In this document: piece after piece, positions 7,356 through 15,010 of the stretch
Position numbering within the stretch: position 1 is the first letter of the stretch
Layout: each line of letters begins with the position of its first letter
Assembly: GCA_002428935.1 (NCBI GenBank)
Contig: DIYG01000026.1
Span: forward strand, 86,231 to 102,782
Direction: 5' to 3'
Length of the DNA stretch: 16,552 nt
From: Halieaceae bacterium UBA6060
GTDB lineage: Bacteria > Pseudomonadota > Gammaproteobacteria > Pseudomonadales > Halieaceae
Program-made: the position numbers and the translations under genes
Notes under the pieces: generated by a model
Database searches by the model: none
Seen by the model: only the letters and a program-made list of their open reading frames with translations
Told to the model about the DNA's origin: nothing

Positions 7356-10300
7356 TTATAGCCTAGCCGAGAGCTCCTTAAACTCTTCGCTCAGCACGGC
7401 AAAACGATCCTCTGCTTCTTTGCCCGCCACCTGATCTGCGTTCCCCAACATGCGATACAGATAGTTTATCTGCGCGATAAGCCCCGGAGGCATGTAAGTC
7501 CCTTTTGCCGTGACCAACTCCTCGAGCGCCGCGTCAATAAGTTCTCGCCGTGAATCATCTTTAGGCAGGTCCTTCCGTTCCTTCTCGAGGTCGTGAGCCA
7601 AACGTCGGGCATCAGACAACAAAGCCTGCACCTCAGTCTGCAGACCAATCTGAGCGTGGATGTCGGCCTCGCTCACCCCCGTTGCCGCAACCCGGGGATC
7701 TACGAGCAGTTCCAGGGATTGTTCTAGTACCGCTTCATCGACCGTAAGGCGAACACGATAGGTTCCCGGCGGAAGAAGAGGACCACGGGTATAGCGCCGT
7801 TTTTCCTCCTTGTGCCAGGCACCGCGGCCTCGCATATCCCAGGCAAAGCGGTTGATACCGGGCTCTGTGGTGAGGGAGGCCTGAGCGAGGGAAAGCAGCG
7901 TATTCATCGCCATATCGTCTTCGACCACCGCCTCTTTATCAGAGTCTTCGTCGGCGTTGCGGAAGGCAACCCGAACATCACCGGCCTCATCGAGAATCTC
8001 CAGAAGAAGAGAATCCGCGCCCTCTTCCCCAAGTCGATAGTCGATATACACCGCCGGGGTCGGGTACTGCGGCACGTCCTCAGCCTTGCGGCCCCGCAGC
8101 GTCTGTCGATAGCGGATGCTAGGGGCAGGAGCAAACAGACGGGGCTCATCGTTATCCGCCAGAGGATCCTGTCGCAGCGTTGCGGGGCCCTTATCCAGCA
8201 CCCAGAAACCGCGCCCCATGGTCGACAGGACGAGATCGTCGCGATGTATCTTGAGGTCCGTTACCGGCGTTACCGGTAAGTTCTGCTGCAAGCTGAGCCA
8301 GTTCGCGCCGTCATCCAGCGATACGAACAGCCCATACTCCGTGCCCGCGTAGAGAAGACCGGGTTGTTTTGGATCCTCTCGCACGACCCGGACCGGAAAG
8401 TCTTCAGGAATCCCGTTGCCGTCGCTCAGAAGACGCCAACGCTGACCGTAGTTCTCGCTGCGGTAGACGTAAGGCTTGGGATCTCCCAGCTGGTAGCGCA
8501 AAACACTCACGTAGGCGACCCCAGGCTCATGATGGCTGGGCTCGATGGAGTCCACGCGGCCACCGAGAACCCCTCGAGGCGTTACTTCCTTCCAGCTGTC
8601 GCCGCCATCGCGGGACACGAAAACGGGGCCATCATTCGCGCCACTCCAAATCACTCCGGGCTCAAGGGTGGACTCACGCAGGGAATAGATCGTTGAGTAA
8701 AACTCCTCACCGGTAATGTCACGGGTTATGGGTGAGCCAGAAATGACCTGCTTGTCGGCTTCGAAGGCGGTCAAATCCGGAGAAATCGTTTCCCAGGTAA
8801 CCCCGTTGTCTCGCGTTCGATGAACGTATTGAGAGGCGTGATACACGGTCTCGGGATCATGCGGGGACACATGGACCGGTGAGACCCGCTGAAAACGGTA
8901 ACGCAAGTCCTTGGGGTTTCGGCCATACATATTTGCCGCTCCCACGTAGTAGCTCCGTTCCGTGCCTGTTCGTTTGTCGAAGACTCCAAAGCGCCCTTTA
9001 CAATTGACGAAGACTGTATTGTGATCGCCCGGCTTGGGTACGGCGGGGCCGGTTTCGCAACCACCCGTCTCCAGCAGCAAAGCGTTCGTGTGCTGCACAC
9101 CGCGCGGCAGCCGCGCCGGGACGGCTATCGTGCTCCAGTTGTCCTGCTGCCCGCCGTAGAGCCAGTAGGGATACTGGTCGTCTACCTCGACCTGATAAAC
9201 CTCCGTGGTCGGTTGGTTGAATTGCGTCGACCAGGTCTGACCGCCATTGTGGGTAACATTCGCTCCGCCGTCGTTACCCTGGATAAACAGATCGGGGTTT
9301 TCGGGGTTGATCCACATATCGTGATTGTCGCTGTGGGGTGGCTCTAGTTCTTCCCAGCTCTTGCCGCCATCGGTGGAGCGATAATAACTCGTGGCCATGA
9401 CGTAAACGGTATCTGGATCCTGAGGATCAACATCTACGTTGGTGTAGTAGAAAGGCCGTGTGCGCAATCCTTTCTTGTTGGATACCAGCTGAAAACTCTC
9501 GCCCTGGTCATCGGAGCGGTAAAGGCCGCCCTCGTCTCCCGGTGCTTCTACAAGGGCGTAGACAATACGGGAATCAGCGGCGGATACCGCCAGATCAATT
9601 TTGCCAATAAGTCCCTCGGGCAAACCGTCGGTGATTTTTCTCCAGCTCTTACCACCATCTCGGGACTTGTACAGTCCACCCTCTTCCGGTGATCCGCCGC
9701 TGATGATGGTCCAGGGCTTACGTTCAGCGCGCCACGCCGTGGCCAGCACGATGTCCGGATTGTGGGGAAGCAGCTCCAGATCTGAGAATCCCACCTGATC
9801 CGAGATATGCAGAACCCGCTCCCAGCTATCACCCCCATCGACGCTGCGATACACCCCGCGCTCGGGGTTAGCATTGAAGGCCTGACCTATGGCCGCCACC
9901 CACACCACGCTGTTATTGCGTGGATCAATCTCTACGGCGCCAATCTGACCCACGTCCTCAAGACCGATGGCGTCCCAACGTTCTCCTCCGTCGATGGAGC
10001 GATACATGCCGCGACCGGCAATCACGTTGGAGCGTAAACCGTCGGAGCCCGTGCCGACATAGACGATATTGGGGTCGGATTGCGACACACTGATATCGCC
10101 AATGGACGGTGTGGGAAAGAACCCGTCCGACACGTTGAACCAGCGCTCCCCGTAATCGGTGCTTTTCCACACACCACCCCCGGAAGCACCGAGATAAAAG
10201 GTCCCTGGCTCCTGAACCGTGCCCGCGACGGCCGTGACCCGCCCACCACGAGTAGGCCCTACATTCCGATAAGCAAGGGCGCCAAATTCGTAGTCGCTAC

Positions 10301-10391
10301 TCGCAGCTCTGGCGTCGTCAGCGTAAGCCATGCCCAGGGGCGATAAGGACAGGACGCCAATCGCCAGGGCATTTACGGACAGCTTTTTCAT
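7356..10391 (-). CDS. Exported BNR / sortilin-like beta-propeller protein
   Basis: Large exported protein of 1011 residues, of unknown function. Residues 1-24 are a signal peptide ending in AYA before DDARA. Eleven Asp-box (BNR) repeats of the S-x-D-x-G-x-x-W type are visible, for example STDYGERW (77-84), SIDGGERW (132-139), SVDGGDSW (183-190), SRDGGKSW (243-250), SRDGGDSW (593-600) and SLDDGANW (691-698). This is the pattern of VPS10/sortilin-type propellers. The only two cysteines seen (445 and 464) could form a disulfide. A beta-sandwich-like segment with LPPGTYRVRLTVDE (residues 873-886) and a charged helical tail follow. Such proteins are often named glycosyl hydrolase or photosystem II stability-like, but I see no catalytic signature. 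ATG 10391 is chosen over upstream GTG 10424 and ATG 10409 because GGAGG lies just before it and the signal peptide begins there. Confidence 0.88.
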   Translation of the reverse strand: MKKLSVNALAIGVLSLSPLGMAYADDARAASSDYEFGALAYRNVGPTRGGRVTAVAGTVQEPGTFYLGASGGGVWKSTDYGERWFNVSDGFFPTPSIGDISVSQSDPNIVYVGTGSDGLRSNVIAGRGMYRSIDGGERWDAIGLEDVGQIGAVEIDPRNNSVVWVAAIGQAFNANPERGVYRSVDGGDSWERVLHISDQVGFSDLELLPHNPDIVLATAWRAERKPWTIISGGSPEEGGLYKSRDGGKSWRKITDGLPEGLIGKIDLAVSAADSRIVYALVEAPGDEGGLYRSDDQGESFQLVSNKKGLRTRPFYYTNVDVDPQDPDTVYVMATSYYRSTDGGKSWEELEPPHSDNHDMWINPENPDLFIQGNDGGANVTHNGGQTWSTQFNQPTTEVYQVEVDDQYPYWLYGGQQDNWSTIAVPARLPRGVQHTNALLLETGGCETGPAVPKPGDHNTVFVNCKGRFGVFDKRTGTERSYYVGAANMYGRNPKDLRYRFQRVSPVHVSPHDPETVYHASQYVHRTRDNGVTWETISPDLTAFEADKQVISGSPITRDITGEEFYSTIYSLRESTLEPGVIWSGANDGPVFVSRDGGDSWKEVTPRGVLGGRVDSIEPSHHEPGVAYVSVLRYQLGDPKPYVYRSENYGQRWRLLSDGNGIPEDFPVRVVREDPKQPGLLYAGTEYGLFVSLDDGANWLSLQQNLPVTPVTDLKIHRDDLVLSTMGRGFWVLDKGPATLRQDPLADNDEPRLFAPAPSIRYRQTLRGRKAEDVPQYPTPAVYIDYRLGEEGADSLLLEILDEAGDVRVAFRNADEDSDKEAVVEDDMAMNTLLSLAQASLTTEPGINRFAWDMRGRGAWHKEEKRRYTRGPLLPPGTYRVRLTVDEAVLEQSLELLVDPRVAATGVSEADIHAQIGLQTEVQALLSDARRLAHDLEKERKDLPKDDSRRELIDAALEELVTAKGTYMPPGLIAQINYLYRMLGNADQVAGKEAEDRFAVLSEEFKELSARL

Positions 10392-10395
10392 CGTA

Positions 10396-10400
10396 CCTCC
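10396..10400 (-). promoter_or_regulatory. Ribosome binding site of the BNR propeller gene
   Basis: GGAGG on the minus strand, 4 bases before ATG 10391. It fixes the start at the MKKL signal peptide rather than at the in-frame GTG 10424 or ATG 10409. Confidence 0.7.
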
Positions 10401-10445
10401 AAATTTCATGGCTCTAGGGATCACCGCGAGGCACCCCCTACTCTA

Positions 10446-10458
10446 GTTATTGAATAAC
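10446..10458. promoter_or_regulatory. 13-bp palindrome, possible operator of the BNR gene
   Basis: GTTATTGAATAAC is a perfect inverted repeat with 6-base arms and a 1-base centre, 55 bases upstream of ATG 10391. It lies in the 125-base gap after the transglycosylase gene, where a promoter of the BNR gene would be expected. It is AT-rich in otherwise GC-rich surroundings. The binding protein is unknown. Confidence 0.4.
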
Positions 10459-10479
10459 CCTAAAGCGCCACACGGTGCT

Positions 10480-10500
10480 TCAAGGATTAATCTCAAGGAT
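10480..10500. repeat. Short direct repeat upstream of the BNR gene
   Basis: TCAAGGAT occurs at 10480-10487 and again at 10493-10500, a period of 13 bases, close to the end of the transglycosylase gene and upstream of the 10446 palindrome. On the minus strand each copy contains TTGA, so either could contribute a -35 element. Chance cannot be excluded. Confidence 0.3.
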
Positions 10501-10516
10501 CAATTCCAACCCGCAT

Positions 10517-12631
10517 TCAACGCACATAGCAGCGGCTCTCCTCGGGCCAGGGTCGCTTTACCATGGTCTGATAGTTAGCATAAAACTGCTCATCGACAGC
10601 TCGGGCCCTCGCTGAGACACCGTCCCGTCGATAGCGGTTAAGCTTGGACGGACCACCGTTGTAGGCCGCATAAGTAGCCCGCACCAGATTGTTCTGTCCT
10701 CCGGGATGCTCATGTTCACCCCGGCGCACGGCGTAGTCGAGAAAATAGTGCTCCAGGATATCGACGCCGGCGGCCAGGTTGTAATCCACGTCCTGCTCCA
10801 GGCGCTCAAGATCAAACAAGCTCCGCCACACCCTTCCCACAATCTGCATCATACCCACGGCACCGACCCCGGAACGAATCACGCGAAGGGATTCGTCATC
10901 GTTCTTTGCCGGTAAGTAGTGACGCCAACAGGTTTCCTTCCAGGCCGTGGCGCGCACCAGAGGTTCGAAGAGCTGTTGCTGTGTTTCATTCAGTCGCGAA
11001 TCCGTCCAGTGTTGGGCCAGCGTTTGCTTCATCAAGCTAGACACCACCCCGAGATACAAGTCGAGGTTATCCCGCTGGGGAAAAATCTGCCGCAACAGAG
11101 CCGCAGGATCGGGGTCCGCAGCATAAGCCGACGACACGGGGCTTAAGCTCCGCAACCAAGACAAGGGTGGTGGTAGCAGCGCTCCCTCCGTATCCGCATC
11201 ATTTTGTAAATCGACCGCTCCCGCTTCCACGGCGGCGGCCGCTCGAAAGCCGAAAAGGGCCTGCATCGCTGGATCTTGTTCCCTGGGTAGAGGTGTAAAC
11301 GATACGGGCACATCACCTTCCAGGAGCAAACGTGCCAGGCGCCTTAAACCATCGCGGCTCACTTCAATGCCATAGGCGGGCCCCAACTCATCCGCGAGAT
11401 ACAGGGCGTCACCCGCTGCGAGGAAGGAAGCCAACTGCAGACCAGCCTCGGCCGAGGATTCATCCCTGGGCATTCGACTGACAAGCTCACTAAGACGAGA
11501 CCAGGTTTCCAGAAACAACTGTCGCAGGGGGTCTTCCCCTTCCAGTGCGTTTTCCTCACGGAGCAATGCCGCCACGCGCATGCGCACATCGATCAGCAAA
11601 GCCATGAAATCGAGCTGCAGATCGCGATCCTGGGCCTGAAGAGCGAGATGTTGCACGATGACCGTGAGAAAACCATCAAGCTCATCTTCCAGGCGCTGCC
11701 AATCACTCTCTTGAAGATTATCGAGGGCCGCCACGGGGGCTGGGGTAGCTCTTTCAACCGTCGCAGAATCCGTATCGGAACCAGTGTCTGAACTCGCCGG
11801 TTTTTCAATCAATCCCCCCTCGGTGTTGGTTTCCGCTGGGGGTTCCGCCAAAGGTTCGCGGTCCGCCAATACAAACCCCAGGGTCACCGCCATACCTTCT
11901 TCGCTCATGGCGGCCGCCGTCAGGCGTCCCTTATCAGCGAGCGCGGGGGCGCCGTCAGCACCGGGACCGACAAAGCGCTCAAGGAGCGCGTCTATCTGGG
12001 CCAGGGCATCGGTCACATCCACCCGCATGTCTTGCAGCCTGGGTACCAGGAGCGTATCGGCAAGCACGCGGCTAGGTTTTGTTAGGAGGCCTTCGCTGCC
12101 ATCGGCCGTGCGAAACTCCGCAGCCGTGGCATCAAAAAGCACCGCGGCGCCAGTCTCCTCACTTGCCGGAACGAGACGCATCAACACCCGTCCCTCAAGG
12201 GGGCCTGGTCCACGACATCGGCCAAACAAGGATGCGCCCGCGTGGGCACGGGTGGCGACGTCGATAAGCAACTCTAATTCCTGAGTGCGGGAATGCTCTG
12301 CTCCATCATCATCTATCGTGTCGACCGCAGCGGGCGCGCCCTCGGTCAGCACCGGCACCGCGGCGAGCTTTAAATCCCAAAGTTCAAGGCGATTACAGGC
12401 GTCGGCGACGATTACACCCTGCCCGTTCTCGTCGATTTCCAGAAGTTCCAAAGCCTGACGCTCAAGGTATGCCACAGGCACGGTCAAGGGCACGTCCAGG
12501 GCGACATCGGCCCCCGCCCGGGAACACCACAAGGTGGCGCTCATAAGCAAGACGACAAGAGCACGGAGCCGCCGAGACAAGGCCCCCTCGGCATAGGAAG
12601 CTCCTGGACTCCCCTCGTTGACTTCCGTCAC
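10517..12631 (-). CDS. Exported protein with C-terminal lytic transglycosylase (SLT) domain
   Basis: Peptidoglycan-cleaving enzyme with a large unrecognised N-terminal part, 704 residues. After a long polar start a hydrophobic stretch (about 22-36, RALVVLLMSATLW) ends before SRAGADVALD, a signal peptide with cleavage near A41. Residues 45-550 match nothing I recognise. They include an acidic, Ser/Thr/Pro-rich linker (about 262-300) and Leu/Ala/Glu-rich helical segments. Residues 555-675 are a transglycosylase SLT domain: ATAWKETCW with catalytic E566, GAVGMMQIVGRVW (590-602) and ATYAAYNGGPSKLNRYR (652-668). The usual Glu-Ser is Glu-Thr here. The start is GTG 12631, 9 bases after the acyl-CoA dehydrogenase stop, with only a weak ribosome site; an in-frame TTG at codon 18 would give a more normal signal peptide. 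Translational coupling is likely. The domain call is firm; the role of the N-terminal part is unknown. Confidence 0.85.
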   Translation of the reverse strand: MTEVNEGSPGASYAEGALSRRLRALVVLLMSATLWCSRAGADVALDVPLTVPVAYLERQALELLEIDENGQGVIVADACNRLELWDLKLAAVPVLTEGAPAAVDTIDDDGAEHSRTQELELLIDVATRAHAGASLFGRCRGPGPLEGRVLMRLVPASEETGAAVLFDATAAEFRTADGSEGLLTKPSRVLADTLLVPRLQDMRVDVTDALAQIDALLERFVGPGADGAPALADKGRLTAAAMSEEGMAVTLGFVLADREPLAEPPAETNTEGGLIEKPASSDTGSDTDSATVERATPAPVAALDNLQESDWQRLEDELDGFLTVIVQHLALQAQDRDLQLDFMALLIDVRMRVAALLREENALEGEDPLRQLFLETWSRLSELVSRMPRDESSAEAGLQLASFLAAGDALYLADELGPAYGIEVSRDGLRRLARLLLEGDVPVSFTPLPREQDPAMQALFGFRAAAAVEAGAVDLQNDADTEGALLPPPLSWLRSLSPVSSAYAADPDPAALLRQIFPQRDNLDLYLGVVSSLMKQTLAQHWTDSRLNETQQQLFEPLVRATAWKETCWRHYLPAKNDDESLRVIRSGVGAVGMMQIVGRVWRSLFDLERLEQDVDYNLAAGVDILEHYFLDYAVRRGEHEHPGGQNNLVRATYAAYNGGPSKLNRYRRDGVSARARAVDEQFYANYQTMVKRPWPEESRCYVR

Positions 12632-12640
12632 GAAGAAAAC

Positions 12641-13864
12641 CTAGGCGTCACTGAACCGACGAATCACCTGTTTACCCAGAGCCATAAGATGCACCTGGTC
12701 CGGCCCATCGGCCTGGCGACACCAGCGCGCGTAGTTGTAGGCCTCCGCCATGGGATAGTCCTCCGTGAGACCACCAGCGCCGTGCACCTGCATGCAGCGA
12801 TCGATGACGGTTTGGGCCATGATCGGTACCGAGGTCTTACTGGCGGCAATAAGGTCCATCGCTCCCTTGGCGCCCAGGTCATCCATCCGTTGGCAGGTCT
12901 TTAGAACCAGAAGACGCATCATCTCTATCTCGGAAAAACAGCGCGCCAGATCTTCGCGCACTGACTGGTGCTCGGCCAGGGCTTTGCCAAAGGTGTGGCG
13001 CTGGGTGACGCGCTGACAAGCCAGTTCCAAACAGCGCTGCGCGGCGCCGATGAGACGCATGCAATGATGAATGCGTCCCGGTCCAAGGCGACCCTGGGCA
13101 ATTTCAAAGCCTCGCCCCTCGCCCAACAACATACTGCTCACCGGAACCCGAACCTCTGTGAAACGCAACTCTGCGTGGCCCAGGGGTGCGTCGTCATAGC
13201 CGAGGGTCGTCAGCGGGCGAATGATTTCTAAGCCCGGCGCATCCCGGGGCACGAGGACCTGCGATTGCTGCTTATGGCGACTGGGGTTGTCCGGGTCAGA
13301 CTTGCCCATAACGATAAACAAACCACAGCGTTCATACATGGCACCAGTGATAAACCATTTACGGTCATTCAGGACATACTCATCCCCATCGCGACGGATG
13401 GACAGTTCAATGTTGGTCGCATCCGACGACGCTACCTGCGGCTCGGTCATGGCATAAGAGGAACGGATCTCCCCCGCCAGGAGCGGTGTTAACCAGCGTT
13501 CCTGTTGTTCGGGGGTGGCGTACTTCATAAGCACTTCCATGTTCCCCGTATCTGGGGCGTTGCAGTTGAACACCTCGGGACACCACTGAACTCGCCCCAT
13601 AAGTTCCGCCAGGGGCGCGTAATCGAAGTTGCTCAGACCCTCGTGATCGGCAAACTCCGCCAGCTTGGGGGGAATGAACAAATTCCAAAGGCCAGCCTCT
13701 CGGGCTCTGCGTTTGAGTTCATCCATGACTGGCAAGTAGCTGAAGCGATGCTCCGCTGCGACCAGCTGATCGCGGTAGATCTCTTCGTTGGGGTAGATGT
13801 GCGCGTCCATAAAGGCCCGCAACTGATCCTGATACGCCAGGGACTGCTCACTAAATTCGTACAA
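12641..13864 (-). CDS. Acyl-CoA dehydrogenase family protein (ACAD10/11-like)
   Basis: Flavoprotein that introduces the alpha,beta double bond into an acyl-CoA in the cytoplasm. It has 407 residues, normal for the family. Seen: N-terminal helical domain (1-130), FAD/substrate segment YAMTEPQVASSDATN (137-151), KWFITGA (169-175), beta domain to about 245, then the C-terminal helical domain with RHTFGKAL (289-296), QVHGAGGLTEDYP (359-371) and RQADGPDQVH (383-392). The last motif is typical of the ACAD10/11-like branch, where the MCAD-type catalytic glutamate is replaced; I do not assign the base. The start is TTG 13864, supported by GAGGA 7-8 bases upstream and by the family's N-terminal length. 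It lies 124 bases after the second crotonase and 9 bases before the transglycosylase gene on the same strand. The chain-length preference is unknown. Confidence 0.92.
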   Translation of the reverse strand: MYEFSEQSLAYQDQLRAFMDAHIYPNEEIYRDQLVAAEHRFSYLPVMDELKRRAREAGLWNLFIPPKLAEFADHEGLSNFDYAPLAELMGRVQWCPEVFNCNAPDTGNMEVLMKYATPEQQERWLTPLLAGEIRSSYAMTEPQVASSDATNIELSIRRDGDEYVLNDRKWFITGAMYERCGLFIVMGKSDPDNPSRHKQQSQVLVPRDAPGLEIIRPLTTLGYDDAPLGHAELRFTEVRVPVSSMLLGEGRGFEIAQGRLGPGRIHHCMRLIGAAQRCLELACQRVTQRHTFGKALAEHQSVREDLARCFSEIEMMRLLVLKTCQRMDDLGAKGAMDLIAASKTSVPIMAQTVIDRCMQVHGAGGLTEDYPMAEAYNYARWCRQADGPDQVHLMALGKQVIRRFSDA

Positions 13865-13952
13865 CGAAATGTCCTCGAAGACTAGATCAGGGCCGCAACG
13901 GCTAGTACGCGACCCGTTCTATGATGATTGCCGATTCCGCGCAGTGTCCGAC

Positions 13953-13973
13953 AAGCGTCGATAACCCACGCTT
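13953..13973. repeat. Small inverted repeat after the second crotonase gene
   Basis: AAGCGT (13953-13958) and ACGCTT (13968-13973) are perfect inverted arms around 9 bases, just past the crotonase stop at 13989. It could be a weak hairpin that attenuates read-through into the acyl-CoA dehydrogenase gene. There is no T tract. The rest of the 124-base gap shows nothing else. Confidence 0.25.
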
Positions 13974-13988
13974 CGCTCATGACCTTCC

Positions 13989-14756
13989 CTACTTGCCTTT
14001 CCAGTTGGGCGCACGTTTCTCGGCGAAGGCGGTAGCCCCTTCGATGGCATCCTCGCTGGTAAACACCGGCATCACGATCTTCTGCTGCTCGGCGAAAGCT
14101 TCATTGCTATTCCAGTCCTGAGCGCTGGCGACCACCTTGAGGCTTGCCGCTACGGCGAGGGGTCCGTTTGCCGCGATCTTCGCCGCCAGGGCCATGGCGT
14201 CATCCAGCGCTTTGCCCGGTTCGGCGATGGCGTTGATCAATCCCAAATCGTAGGCCCGCTGCGCACTGATAAAGTCCCCGGTTAAAGCCAGCTCCATGGC
14301 GATCCGTGACGGAATCTGCTTCGGCAGTTTGACCAGGCCGCCGGCGGCCGCGGCCAGGCCCCGCTTCACTTCGGGAATGCCAAACTTGCTGTTATCGGCT
14401 GCAACCACCAGATCGCAGCTTATGGCCAGCTCAAAGCCACCGGCCAGGGCATAACCCTCAACAGCTCCGATAATAGGTTTGCTCGCTCGATACTCCGTGA
14501 GTCCGGCAAAGCCCCGGCCCTCGATTTGAGGCGTTTCTCCAGAGACAAAAGCCTTGAGGTCCATACCAGAGCAGAAGGTACCGCCAGCACCCGTCAGGAT
14601 AGCCACACGCAGGCTGTCATTGCTTTCCAGTTCATCGATAGCCGCCGCGACACCCTCGGCCAGGGCCTTGTTCGCGGCGTTTTTGGCCTCGGGACGATTC
14701 AAGGTGATGATCAGGACGCCGTCTTTCGCTTCCGTGAGTACTTCGTTACCAGCCAT
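13989..14756 (-). CDS. Enoyl-CoA hydratase / crotonase family protein (second of two)
   Basis: Canonical crotonase, 255 residues, most likely an enoyl-CoA hydratase in acyl-CoA degradation, in the cytoplasm. Seen: LNRPEAKNA (19-27), GGTFCSGMDL (58-67, first oxyanion strand), AVEGYALAGGFELA (98-111) with Gly106-Gly107 and catalytic Glu109, and FGIPEVKRGLAAAAGG (125-140) with Glu129. Both catalytic glutamates and the oxyanion glycines are present, unlike the crotonase at 1980. ATG 14756 is preceded by GGAG 6 bases upstream. It is the first of four same-strand genes; the acyl-CoA dehydrogenase downstream supplies the enoyl-CoA such an enzyme would hydrate. A 254-base gap separates it from the divergent GH42 gene. 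The exact substrate cannot be read from the sequence. Confidence 0.92.
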   Translation of the reverse strand: MAGNEVLTEAKDGVLIITLNRPEAKNAANKALAEGVAAAIDELESNDSLRVAILTGAGGTFCSGMDLKAFVSGETPQIEGRGFAGLTEYRASKPIIGAVEGYALAGGFELAISCDLVVAADNSKFGIPEVKRGLAAAAGGLVKLPKQIPSRIAMELALTGDFISAQRAYDLGLINAIAEPGKALDDAMALAAKIAANGPLAVAASLKVVASAQDWNSNEAFAEQQKIVMPVFTSEDAIEGATAFAEKRAPNWKGK

Positions 14757-14956
14757 GGGCTTCTCCAGTGTTAGAGGTGAGATTGATACGCTTATTTTTT
14801 AAGCCGCTAATTCTCTATCCCAAGGGCCCGAAAGGCCAGGGCCAGAGCGTCCGAAAAAGTGGGCCGCCGGTGACATCTGCAGGCGTATAGAGAAACGCAG
14901 GATAACAGGACGAAAAATGACAACGGCTGACCGCTGATCCCGCCTGCGGTTTACAA

Positions 14957-14978
14957 TGATCGTCGATCACCTGTGATC
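14957..14978. promoter_or_regulatory. Overlapping palindromes, probable operator of the GH42 gene
   Basis: TGATCGTCGATCA (14957-14969) is a perfect 13-base palindrome. It overlaps GATCACCTGTGATC (14965-14978), a perfect inverted repeat with 6-base arms and a 2-base centre. Three GATC-containing half sites thus alternate in 22 bases, directly upstream of a -10-like box and 33 bases before the GH42 start. This is a typical place for a repressor or an activator of a sugar-use gene. No regulator gene lies in the window. Confidence 0.5.
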
Positions 14979-14983
14979 CAACG

Positions 14984-14989
14984 GATAAT
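14984..14989 (+). promoter_or_regulatory. Candidate -10 box of the GH42 gene
   Basis: GATAAT matches TATAAT at five of six positions and lies 21 bases before ATG 15011. No good -35 box stands 16-18 bases upstream; that region is occupied by the palindromes. TTTACA at 14950-14955 is too far away. An activator-dependent promoter would fit. Confidence 0.35.
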
Positions 14990-15010
14990 TACGACAACAG
15001 GCAGCAACCC

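Noticed and set aside
7812..8716. Two plus-strand frames of 155 and 115 codons
   Set aside because: Both are antisense to the BNR propeller gene and have no family pattern or ribosome site.
10392..10424. Longer start (GTG 10424) of the BNR gene
   Set aside because: GGAGG stands directly before ATG 10391, and the signal peptide begins at that ATG; the extra 11 residues would spoil it.
11784..12284. 166-codon plus-strand frame, Ser/Ala/Arg-rich
   Set aside because: It is antisense to the transglycosylase gene; its composition is what the complement of a GC-rich coding strand gives.
14790..14804. Stem GCTTA/TAAGC with a T-rich loop upstream of the second crotonase gene
   Set aside because: A 5-bp AT-rich stem is too weak for a terminator, and its place between start and promoter does not suit one.
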